Source: Volvox africanus (taxonomy: Eukaryota > Chlorophyta > Chlorophyceae > Chlamydomonadales > Volvocaceae). From it: 64,000 nucleotides of DNA. Under the pieces are notes generated by a model. It did no database searches. It saw only the letters and a list, made by a program, of their open reading frames with translations, and had not been told where the DNA came from. This document shows positions 9,426 through 18,200 of this stretch, piece by piece. The DNA lies in the NCBI GenBank assembly GCA_030268105.1, contig BSDZ01000016.1, positions 1,061,501 through 1,125,500 of the forward strand. The letters run 5' to 3'. The position numbers and the translations under genes were made by a program. The number at the start of each line of letters is the position of its first letter. Positions within the stretch are counted from its first letter, which is position 1.

Positions 9426-11833
9426 CGTCGAACGCTTTGCAAAAACGTTAGGGGCTTATGGTCAGTCTTTAAAGTAAACGGGCGTCCCTCGAGGTAACAG
9501 CGCCATTCCTTTAAAGCATGCAGCACGGCCAGAAGCTCCTGTTCCCCGGTGGTGTAGCGAATCTCCGCACCAGAAAACTTCTTACTCGTGAAGGCGATCG
9601 GTCGCCCTTCCTGTAACAATACAGCGCCGCTTCCAAATATTGAGGCATCAGACACTACCTCAACACGAATTGGCAACGAGTAATCAGGGAATGCAAGGGT
9701 GACATCTTCGGCAACGATTCGTTTGAGCTCTTCGAATGCCCGCTGGCATTGCGACGTCCACGACTCGAGCGAAACGAAAACGCCTTTGCGAGTTAAGTTA
9801 GTAAGCGGGGCCGCAATGATGGAATATTTTTCAATGAACTTTCGGAAATAATTGGTCAAGCCAAGGAACTTACGCAGCTCCGTGAGGTTCTGAGGCGCGG
9901 GCCAATCGCGAACCACGGCGACCTTCCGCGGGTCCATCTTCACACCGGTGGCTGACACAATGTGGCCCAAATATTCCACCTGAGGCTGCGCCCAAAAGCA
10001 TTTGGCGCGTTTAGCAAACAATTGCTCCCGCCTCATAACGTCGAGCACGAGCCGAAGATGCTCCAAGTGCTCCTCGCGCGTCTTAGAATATACCAAGATG
10101 TCATCCAGGTAGCAAACAACGAACCTGTCGATAAACGGCCTAAACATTCGGTCCATAACCGCCTGAAACGTCGCAGGGGCATTAGTCAAACCAAACGATA
10201 GGACCGTATACTCAAAGTGACTGAAGGGCGTCCGAAAAGTGGTTTTCGGGATATCAGAGGCAGCGATGCGAATCTGATTGTAGCCCTGTTGTAAGTCAAT
10301 TGAGGAAAAATAAGCCGAGCCCTTTAGCTTATCCAACAGGTCGTCAACGCATGGCAAAGGGTAGCGATTTTTCACCGTATTCGCATTTAACCCCCGGTAA
10401 TCAATGCACATGCGCAAGGTCCCATCCTTCTTACCGACAAACAAAATCGGTGCAGAATACGGGGATGTGCTGGGGTGTATCATACCCTTCGCGAGCAAAT
10501 CCGTCACCTGGCGCTTCACCTCGTCCAGCTCCAATGGACTCAACCTGTACATTGGCCGGGCCGTAGGCTGCGCTCCACGCACGAGAGGGATTGTGTGATC
10601 AACAGGACGCATAGGTGGTAGGCCAGGGATATCTTTAAAGACGTCCTCATACTGCGACAGTAGGGCCTCAACCTCAGGATCCGCAGAAATCTGCACGGTG
10701 GTGACACAACAGCTCACCCGTGGCCTTAAAAGCAGTCCGTGGGCACCCTTCCGTAACAAACGGACGGCCTCCTTACGCCCGAATAGCTCTGGTTCGATTC
10801 GCGCGGCCATTGCGGTCACAGCAAAATTAACCATAGGCACCGCCTCAGTTTCGCCCTCCTTTGGTGTGACATGTTCGAACGACAAGAAAGGTACCTTAAT
10901 CGACAGAGTACCCTTGCACATATGCAGGGTTGCGGTCTCCATGTCGATGCGCGCGCGGTACTGCCGTAATGTCGACGACCCCATTATGTACGGTGCAGTC
11001 TCTGCTAAGCCCTGCAGCACGTACGGCCGGGTCACAACACGCAAAGGGCCTATCGATAGGCTAAGGGTAATCCTGCCCACGATGGGATGCTTACCCCCGT
11101 CAGCAAGGGTAACCTGTGGACAATCAGACGACTCTGGGGACAACCCCAGCGCATTCACCTCTGCGACAGAGATGAAGTCGTCGCTGGCACTGGTGTCAAC
11201 AAGTGCCTTCAGAGTACGGCCATTCAAACCGATCTGAACCACAGGGACACGGTTATCTACAAGCGACTGCCCAGCAGACAACGTCAGTGCACTTAGGGCG
11301 GGTCCGTAACCTACGGCACCCCCGTCAGGAGCTTCGTACCAAACGTCAACCGAGTAGGATGTGCTTGGCCACGGAGCCAGCGTATTCTCCCGATCCACAC
11401 CATTAAAAAAAACGGTGCCCGGCTCGAACCGGTGGACATGCCGCATACCCCTTAACAATGCCTCTGCCTTGCGCCAACAGAAAGCGGGGAGTAAAACACA
11501 TGCGGCGGTGTCTGGACATTGACGCCTACACCTCCTGTATATGGCCAACTGTTCCGACATCTCACGCAGAGACGAGGGGATGAACAAAACCACGTGGTTA
11601 GACAGATCGATAGACGACAGGGGACGGCGAGGTGTAAACAAATTACACAACGGGTCGAAGCAGAGAAGTCCCGTGCGTCCGTCAAGCGTGATGCGTCGCG
11701 CAATGACTCGCTCGATGTGTCCAAGTACACAAGGCAACAATGCCTTAACGGCTGGCCGTAAGGATGACCACCGACCACGCGTTAGTTCAGAAATCCCAGG
11801 TGGTGCCCCCTCCGCAGGAACCCGGGCAAGCCC
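9422..11833 (-). CDS. pol: Element 1 pol, upstream part: protease, reverse transcriptase, RNase H (frameshifted end)
   Basis: The frame is open from the codon right after the gag UAG (11834-11836) to a premature stop at 9422. No convincing start codon exists near the top, so it should be made as a Gag-Pol fusion. Numbering from the TTG codon at 11738-11740, an unassigned N-terminal region of about 160 residues comes first (CPDTAACVLLPAFCW, RFEPGTVFF). The retropepsin active site follows at 182-185 (VDTSASDDFIS, Asp codon 11195-11197). RT then shows [19 protein letters not shown] (about 479-490), [10 protein letters not shown] and the catalytic YLDD (544-547, codons 10111-10100). RNase H has D698, E735 and D760 (KTDHK). 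A single missing G after 9430, relative to element 2, shifts the end to SVRR-stop. Element 1 also has PLPCVDD and TPFSHFEY where element 2 has PLPRVDD and TPFGHFEY, changes at normally conserved RT positions. Confidence 0.93.
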   Translation of the reverse strand, partial: GLARVPAEGAPPGISELTRGRWSSLRPAVKALLPCVLGHIERVIARRITLDGRTGLLCFDPLCNLFTPRRPLSSIDLSNHVVLFIPSSLREMSEQLAIYRRCRRQCPDTAACVLLPAFCWRKAEALLRGMRHVHRFEPGTVFFNGVDRENTLAPWPSTSYSVDVWYEAPDGGAVGYGPALSALTLSAGQSLVDNRVPVVQIGLNGRTLKALVDTSASDDFISVAEVNALGLSPESSDCPQVTLADGGKHPIVGRITLSLSIGPLRVVTRPYVLQGLAETAPYIMGSSTLRQYRARIDMETATLHMCKGTLSIKVPFLSFEHVTPKEGETEAVPMVNFAVTAMAARIEPELFGRKEAVRLLRKGAHGLLLRPRVSCCVTTVQISADPEVEALLSQYEDVFKDIPGLPPMRPVDHTIPLVRGAQPTARPMYRLSPLELDEVKRQVTDLLAKGMIHPSTSPYSAPILFVGKKDGTLRMCIDYRGLNANTVKNRYPLPCVDDLLDKLKGSAYFSSIDLQQGYNQIRIAASDIPKTTFRTPFSHFEYTVLSFGLTNAPATFQAVMDRMFRPFIDRFVVCYLDDILVYSKTREEHLEHLRLVLDVMRREQLFAKRAKCFWAQPQVEYLGHIVSATGVKMDPRKVAVVRDWPAPQNLTELRKFLGLTNYFRKFIEKYSIIAAPLTNLTRKGVFVSLESWTSQCQRAFEELKRIVAEDVTLAFPDYSLPIRVEVVSDASIFGSGAVLLQEGRPIAFTSKKFSGAEIRYTTGEQELLAVLHALKEWRCYLEGRPFTLKTDHKPLTFLQSVRR

Positions 11834-11836
11834 CTA
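11834..11836 (-). promoter_or_regulatory. In-frame UAG between gag and pol, possible readthrough site
   Basis: The + strand CTA at 11834-11836 is a UAG codon. Gag (AAA before it) and pol (GGG CTT GCC CGG after it) share one frame, and the 31 codons from here to 11741 contain no stop. The bases right after UAG can pair as GGGC-TT-GCCC. This fits translational readthrough as used by some retroviruses. It also fits a single nonsense mutation in an ancestral fused gag-pol. Element 2 does not reach this site inside the window, so the two cannot be told apart here. Confidence 0.6.
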
Positions 11837-12764
11837 TTTCGGCTGAGATACAAACGGCGGCATTAGCGGGCAATCCTTCGTGGAATGGTTCTCCGCACAC
11901 CGTAGACAAACGTTGGCCAATTTCCGACGCTCGAATTCGGAACGATTGCAATTCCATTTTGGCATATACGTGTCGTCCGTGCGAGTCGGAACGGGGTCGG
12001 AACGCTGTGCGGCTGCCGTCGACGGCGCACCACCACGCTTCCTGTTTTTAGCCGGATCCGAGCTCGGACCTGCTCCTCCTGACCCACGGACACCCGAGCT
12101 AGCGCCCCCCCGCGCCTGGCGTTGCCGGTTGCTGCGTCGCGTCGCGGCAGTAGGCGTGGGGCGGGTCGCTCCGAAGTCCTGGTCAAGAGCTACGGCTTCC
12201 CCAAGCGGATCCTGCACTTGCACGGCATTTGCACGAGGGGCAGACTTGACTTCTTCCTCACCGGCAAGGAGTCGTTTCTCCGTGCCCTTAGCAAAAGTGA
12301 CCAAAGCATCATACGACTTGATCTGCGCTCCAACCAAGTCAGTAGCGCACCATTTAGCCAAAAGTTTCGTCAGGCCTCGCCTAAACCAAAAGACACGCTC
12401 GGATTCAGTGAGGTCAGCAATGGGAGTCACAAGTGCTTCGAAGCGTGACTGGTACGCAGGTACATTTTCATCCCGACGCATGTGGTAGCTACCGGCTGCC
12501 AAAACCTTACGAGCTTCCACATCGCGTGCTTGAACCTCAGTAGCGAATCGTGCGAGCAAAGCGGCGACCAACTCGTCAAAAGTATAGTTGCCCCGGGCGT
12601 TGGTCCAATTGCGATACCAGTCCTTCGCTGAGCCCTCGAGGGTGTTACCAACAAAGAGACACCTGATACCGTCATTATCGCCACCATGAACAGCCTGGAG
12701 ATACTTTTTAGCATCACGCACGTACGCACGAGTTGCATCGGCTATGCTATGCCCTGGTGTCTTG
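11834..12764 (-). CDS. gag: Element 1 gag, 3' part: capsid-like domain and zinc knuckle, ending in UAG
   Basis: This is the downstream three quarters of gag, cut from its start by the inverted solo LTR. It has the hallmark of a retrotransposon Gag capsid region (LEGSAKDWYRNW, then YTFDELVAALLARF). A basic Gly/Ser/Arg-rich linker and a zinc knuckle near the end (CLRCAENHSTKDC) follow. The knuckle spacing is CX2CX3HX4C, one residue shorter than the common CX2CX4HX4C. It would form the particle and package RNA in the cytoplasm. It ends with UAG at 11834-11836, and pol continues in the same frame with no other stop. Upstream it has no own ATG: the frame simply comes out of the LTR insertion. Removing the LTR and one TCTTG copy brings it into frame with 13589-13892. 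Confidence 0.88.
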
Positions 12765-13588
12765 TGTTGTGCTACGGTTCATTTACCGCCGACGCGTAGG
12801 TCGACGCGATTCTATGAGGCGAAGTGCTATTGTGATGAATGCATTGCATATGAATGAATCTGCATGATATAAATGTATTCGTGTACATTTATATATGCAT
12901 TTGGCATGTTGTCATTATCCATCGCGACATCGCATCATGGCAAATCCGCCTAGCATGCATGAAAGCCCGAAGCATTGAAGTGCGCATTATGCTCGTGCTA
13001 CGAAACGATAAGTAATATTATCTGATATAATATTACTTCATTAAAGCACACGTTGAGAGCGCCGCACTCGTCGCGATACATGCCCTGCAACCGGATATCG
13101 TTATCCGGACCCTTGCATCATGCGAATGCCAGAAAGGCTTATACGTTGTTATGTGTAGACAACGCCTATACGCAGTAGGATTGTCACATCTAGGATCGGC
13201 CTCCTAATGTGAATCGTACGGCATTGCGATACTGCAAGTATAACAGATGCGAGGACGGCTAAGCAAGACAAGACATTCGATACCGGAGAACACTCGTGTG
13301 TTCTATATTACTATTGCTATACGCTATTCTACTTAGCCCGAGCTAAGCCTGAACTTCGCTAATCACTGCCGCATGATGATTGCTTGCTTCCGGCGCTGAC
13401 GGCGATTTCGTCCATTGCATCGTTCCGATCTGTAAGACTGTAAGTTATATCTCTCTTCGTCTTGAAGTCTTCCGCTGTCTCTGTTTGCTCTCGCTTGCCT
13501 TGCTGTACTTGCAAGTGCTCGCGCATCGGTGTCGAAAGTCTCCAGACGTGCAGATACTTATGAGCAAACGCGAACGAGAGGTACAACA
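12765..13588 (+). mobile_element. Inverted solo LTR (LTR B) inserted in element 1 gag
   Basis: An 824-bp LTR of the same family in the opposite orientation to the other four. The + strand begins TGTTGTGCTACGG and ends GAGGTACAACA. It is flanked by a perfect 5-bp duplication TCTTG (12760-12764 and 13589-13593). No internal element sequence accompanies it, so it is a solo LTR, presumably left by LTR-LTR recombination of a complete nested element. Taking out 829 bp (LTR plus one duplication) restores the gag reading frame exactly: 13892 and 12721 fall in the same frame after subtraction. It is not the 5' LTR of element 1 despite its position near the end of the coding region. Confidence 0.93.
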
Positions 13589-13892
13589 TCTTGTCGGTCA
13601 GCGAAATATTGAGCCTAGGAACGGGAATCGACAATCTCATCACCTCAGGGATGTCATCATGCCCTCGAGCTTGAGGTAATGGCAGAACCCTTGGTCCAGC
13701 AGTGTTGTCCATATTCGTGTTCACTGCTGAATGTGGCACAATTAAGTGAGCAGGGGTCTGAAGGAAAAGGGGCTCTTGAGTGGCTCGCGCGCCAACAGTC
13801 TCAAGACCTCTATCCGGTGCTCTAGCAGCCACAACAAAATCGGGTTGGCTAGCTAGGCTAGTGTGCGGCGTATCGTCGTGTTCCACGGACAT
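13589..13892 (-). CDS. gag: Element 1 gag, 5' part (about 100 codons before the LTR insertion)
   Basis: The frame opens with ATG at 13890-13892 (MSVEHDDTPHTSLASQ) and runs about 101 codons to the TCTTG target site. There it would continue directly into the part ending at 11834, giving a Gag of about 409 residues. The region is polar and Pro-rich without a recognisable domain, as is usual for Gag N-termini. A second in-frame ATG lies farther down (MDNTAGPRV). As the DNA stands, translation from this start runs into the solo LTR and stops at 13359. The start is uncertain because another open frame (13858-14112) overlaps it upstream; a frameshift joining the two cannot be excluded. Confidence 0.65.
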
Positions 13893-14336
13893 GGAGCATG
13901 AAACGATACCCTAGGTTTGCATAATAGAAGCCGACTTCTATCGCAAAGGCAAGAGTACAAAGCGATTCGGTGAGCCTACCGACAGTACTCTTGAGAAGAT
14001 TCAGTAAACTCAGCAAGTACTTGCCCAGCTGAGTCCTGATCTCCGTAGTTTGGGCAATGAGAGTCGCCAACTGGTCCGGACGAAAGCCGGTCTCAGTCGC
14101 CGCAGCAAGCAATGCCGGTGCACTGAGATTACCTGCGACTCAGAGCGTACACTTACACAACAAGTGCAGCAATCTAAGTAAAAGCAATTAAACAATTACA
14201 AACCGGAAGCGGCGGCGTCCAAAACGGCGCGGCCTAGGTCTTCAGCAAAAGTATCTAGCGGTCCTTGTGGTTCGTCGCTGGAACTCACCATAGAAAGAAC
14301 CTACTTCCGATTAGACAAAGAGAGACAGTTAGGCAA
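13893..14336 (-). other. 5' leader of element 1, with an 84-codon open frame of unclear status
   Basis: About 440 bp lie between the primer-binding site and the gag ATG, which is normal for an untranslated leader with the packaging signal. On the minus strand 14112-13858 is open (MLAAATETGFRPDQL... ending RRYAAH) and overlaps the gag start by 35 bases in another frame (offset 1). It could be a chance frame, or a former Gag N-terminus separated by an indel. No domain is recognised. The intact 5' region of element 2 is outside the window and would decide. Confidence 0.45.
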
Positions 14337-14355
14337 CGAACCTGTCTCGATACCA
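14337..14355 (-). other. Primer-binding site of element 1
   Basis: On the minus strand the LTR ends and, after 3 bases (AAT), the sequence reads TGGTATCGAGACAGGTTCG. It starts with TGG, complementary to a tRNA CCA end. It resembles initiator-methionine primer sites (TGGTATC... followed by CAGGTT). The position next to LTR C proves that C, not the nearer inverted LTR B, is the 5' LTR. The tRNA identity is inferred by resemblance only. Confidence 0.75.
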
Positions 14356-14358
14356 ATT

Positions 14359-15182
14359 TGATGTACCTCTCGTTCACGTTTGCTCATAAGTATCTGCACG
14401 TCTGGAGACTTTCGACACCGATGCGCGAGCACTTGCAAGTACAGCAAGGCAAGCGAGAGCAAACAGAGACAGCGGAAGACTTCAAGACGAAGAGAGATAT
14501 AACTTACAGTCTTACAGATCGGAACGATGCAATGGACGAAATCGCCGTCAGCGCCGGAAGCAAGCAATCATCACGCGGCGGTGATTAGCGAAGTTTAGGC
14601 TTAGCTCGGGCTAAGTAGAATAGCGTATAGCAATAGTAATATAGAACACACGAGTGTTCTCCAGTGTTGAATATCTTCCTTTGCTTAGCCGTCCTCGCAT
14701 CTGTTATACTCGCAGTATCGCAATGCCGTACGATTCACATCAGGAGGCCGATCCTAGATGTGACAACCCTACTGCGTATAGGCGTTGTCTACGCATAACA
14801 ACGTATAAGCCTTTCCGGCATTCGCATGATGCAAGGGTCCGGATAACGATATCCGGTTGCAGGGCATGTATCGCGACGAGTGCGGCGCTCTCAACGTGTG
14901 CTTTAATGAAGTAATATTATATTAGATAATATTACTTATCGTTTCGTAGCACGAGCATAATGCGCACTTCAATGCTTCGGGCTTTCATGCATGCTAGGCG
15001 GATTTGCCATGATGCGATGTCGCAATGGATAATGACAACATGCCAAATGCATATATAAATGTACACGAATACATTTATATCATGCAGATTCATTCATATG
15101 CAATGCGTTCATCACAAAAGCACTTCCCCTCGTAGAATCACGTCGACCTACGCGTTGGCGGTAAATGAACCGTAGCACAACA
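14359..15182 (-). repeat. 5' LTR of element 1 (LTR C, 824 bp)
   Basis: Same family and orientation as LTR A. The outer end is GTAGCACAACA at 15182; the inner end is TGATGTACC, one base off the usual TGTTGTACC. It carries the primer-binding site on its inner side and the ACCAC duplication outside. I count about 20 substitutions and no indels against LTR A. At least six of them are C/T or G/A changes at CpG. The antisense frame gains a true ATG here and is open to 14588. Confidence 0.94.
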
Positions 15183-15187
15183 ACCAC
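15183..15187. repeat. Target-site duplication ACCAC, right side of element 1
   Basis: This matches 6885-6889 exactly and is followed by array sequence CGCCACAACCGCC. The pair brackets 6890-15182 as one insertion event. Confidence 0.88.
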
Positions 15188-15191
15188 CGCC

Positions 15192-15251
15192 ACAACCGCC
15201 GACACCGCCATCAGCACCTCCACCGCCACATTCGCCACAAACCGTCACGCC
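15192..15251. repeat. Representative conserved 60-bp block of the array
   Basis: The block runs from ACAACCGCCGACACCGCC through ATCAGCACC and GCCAC(G/A)TTCGCC to ACAAACCGTCACGCC. It recurs across the whole array, with measured spacings here of 120, 174, 174, 239, 299 and 174 bp, so roughly 250 copies in the window. Unlike the 9-mers around it, its core GCCACGTTCGCCACAAACCGTCACGCC is nearly invariant. That core holds AACCGTCA and CGTCA, which look like plant-type MYB and bZIP half-sites, but any binding role is inference. Confidence 0.85.
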
Positions 15252-18200
15252 ACCACCAACGCCGCTACCGCCACCAACGCCACCAACGCCTCCACCAACA
15301 CCACCAACGCCACAACCGCCGACACCGCCATCAGCACCACCAGCGCCACGTTCGCCACAAACCGTCACGCCACCACCAACGCCACTACCGCCACCAACGC
15401 CACCAATGCCTCCACCAACGCCACTACTGCCACCAACACCATCGACGCCGCCAATGCCACCAACGCCTCCACCAACGCCACCAACGCCATAACCGCCGAC
15501 ACCGCCATCAGCACCAGCGCCACGTTCGCCACAAACCGTCACGCCACCACCAACGCCACTACCACCACCAACGCCACCAATGCCTCCACCAACGCCACTA
15601 CCGCCACCAACGCCATCGACGCCGCCAATGCCACCAACGCCTCCACCAACGCCACCAACGCCATAACCGCCGACACCGCCATCAGCACCAGCGCCACGTT
15701 CGCCACAAACCGTCACGCCACCACCAACGCCACTACCGCCACCAACGCCACAAACGCCTCCAACGCCTCCAACACCACCAACACCACCAACGCCACCAAC
15801 GCCATCAACGCCACCAACGCCACCAACGCCACCGCCACCAACGCCGCAACGCCTCAAACACCCCCAACGCCAACATCACCGTAAAAGCCACCACCGCCAC
15901 AACCGCCGACACCGCCATCAGCACCACCAGCGCCACGTTCGCCACAAACCGTCACACTGCCACCAACGCCACTATTGCCACCAAAGCCACCAACGCCACC
16001 ACCAACGCCACTACCGCCACCAACGCCACCAACGCCCCCACCAACGCCACTACCGCCACCAACGCCACCAACGCCACCAACGCCACCAACGCTTCCAACG
16101 CCATCAACGCCACCAACGCCACCAATGCCACCGCTACCAATGCTGCAACGCCGCCAACGCCACCAACGCCACCGTCGCCGTCAAAGCCACCACCGCCACA
16201 ACCGCCGACACCGCCATCAGCACCTCCACCGCCACGTTCGCCACAAACCGTCACGCCACCACCAACGCCACTACCGCCACCAACGCCACCAATGCCTCCA
16301 CCAACGCAACTACTGCCACCAACGCCATCAACGCCTCCAACGCCACCAACGCCTCCACCAACGCCACCAATGCCACAACCGCCCACACCGCCATCAGCAC
16401 CAGCGCCATGTTCGCCACAAACCGTCACACCACCACCAACGCCACTACCGCCACCATCGCCACCAACGCCACCAAGGCCACCATCGCCACCAACGCCACC
16501 AAGGCAACCAAGGCCACCAACGTCACTAACGCCATCAACGCCACTAACACCACCAAGGCCACCGCCACCAACGCCGCAACGCCGCCAACGCCACCTACGC
16601 CATCAAAGCCAACAACGCCATAACCGCCGACACCGCCATCAGCACCACCAGCGCCACGTTCGCCACAAACCGTCACGCCACCACCAACGCCACTACCGCC
16701 ACCATCGCCACCAACGCCACCAAGGCCACCATCGCCACCAACGCCACCAAGGCAACCAAGGCCACCAACGTCACTAACGCCATCAACGCCACTAACACCA
16801 CCAAGGCCACCGCCACCAACGCTGCAACGCGGCCAACGCCACCTACGCCATCAAAGCCAACAACGCCATAACCGCCGACACCGCCATCAGCACCACCAGC
16901 GCCACGTCCGCCACAAACCGTCACGCCGCCACCAACGCCGCTACCGCCACCAACGCCACCAACGCCTCCACCAACACCACTACCGCCACCAACGCCACCA
17001 ACGCCGCCAACGCCACCAACGCCTCCACCAACGCCACCAACGCCACAACCGCCGACACTGCCATCAGCACCAGCGCCACGTTCGCCACAAACCGTCACGC
17101 CACCACCAACGCCACTACCGCCACCATCGCCACCAAGGCCTCCACCAACGCCACTACCGCCACCAACGCCATCACCGCCACCAACGCCACCAACGCCACC
17201 GCCACCAATGCTGCAACGCCGCCAACGCCACCTACGCCGTCAAAGCCACCAACGACATAACCGCCGACACCGCCATCAGCACCACCAGCGCCACGTTCGC
17301 CACAAACCGTTACGCCACCACCAACGCCACTACCGCCACCAACGCCACCAACGCCACCAACACCTCCAACACCGCCAACACCCCCAACACCACCAACGCC
17401 ATCAACGCCACCAACGCCACCAACGCCACCGCCACCAACGCCGCAATGCCTCAAACACCCCCAACACCAACATCACCGTAAAAGCCACCACCGCCACAAC
17501 CGCCGACACCGCCATCAGCACCACCAGCGCCACGTTCGCCACAAACCATCACGCCGCCACCAACGCCGCTACCGCCACCAACGCCACCAACGCCACCACC
17601 AACGCAACTACTGCCACCAACGCCATCAACGCCACCAACACCACCAATGCCACAACCGCCGACACCGCCATCAGCACCAGCGCCACGTTCGCCACAAACC
17701 GTCACGCCACCACCAACGCCACTACCGCCACCATCGCCACCAACGCCACCAAGGCCACCATCGCCACCAACGCCACCAAGGCAACCAAGGCCACCAACGT
17801 CACTAACGCCATCAACGCCACCAACGCCACCAAGGCCACCGCCACCAACGCTGCAACGCCGCCAACGCCACCTACGCCATCAAAGCCAACAACGCCATAA
17901 CTGCCGACACCGCCATCAGCACCACCAGCGCCACGTTCGCCACAAACCGTCACGCCACCACCAACGCCACTACCGCCACCAACGCCACCAACGCCACCAA
18001 CGCCTCCAACACCGCCAACACCACCAACACCACCAACGCCATCAACGCCACCAACGCCACCAACGCCACCGCCACCAACGCCGCAACGCCTCAAACACCA
18101 GCAACGCCAACATCACCGTAAAAGCCACCACCGCCACAACCGCCGACACCGCCATCAGCACCACCAGCGCCACGTTCGCCACAAACCGTCACGCCGCCAC

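Larger units (their letters stand above)
6890..15182 (-). mobile_element. Element 1: full-length Ty3/gypsy chromodomain LTR retrotransposon with nested solo LTR
   Basis: An 8.3-kb element in reverse orientation. Its 5' LTR is 14359-15182, its 3' LTR 6890-7713, and 5-bp ACCAC duplications flank it. Internal order on the minus strand is: primer-binding site, leader, gag, in-frame UAG, protease, RT, RNase H, integrase, chromodomain, polypurine tract. RNase H before integrase is the Ty3/gypsy order, and the GPY motif plus C-terminal chromodomain place it with the chromoviruses. Damage seen: a solo LTR in gag (12765-13588), a 1-base deletion in pol after 9430, and missense changes at conserved RT residues. 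My by-eye count gives about 20 mismatches between its two LTRs over 824 bp, so the insertion is not very recent. It is unlikely to be autonomous now. Confidence 0.93.

Noticed and set aside
6890..13588. DNA transposon with 824-bp terminal inverted repeats (LTR A and LTR B)
   Set aside because: B has its own TCTTG duplication within gag. The true partner of A is LTR C, with matching ACCAC duplications and a primer-binding site.
13858..14112. 84-codon frame upstream of gag as a separate retroviral-type accessory gene
   Set aside because: It overlaps the gag start, has no recognised domain and may be leader or a frameshifted gag start. It is kept only as part of the leader.
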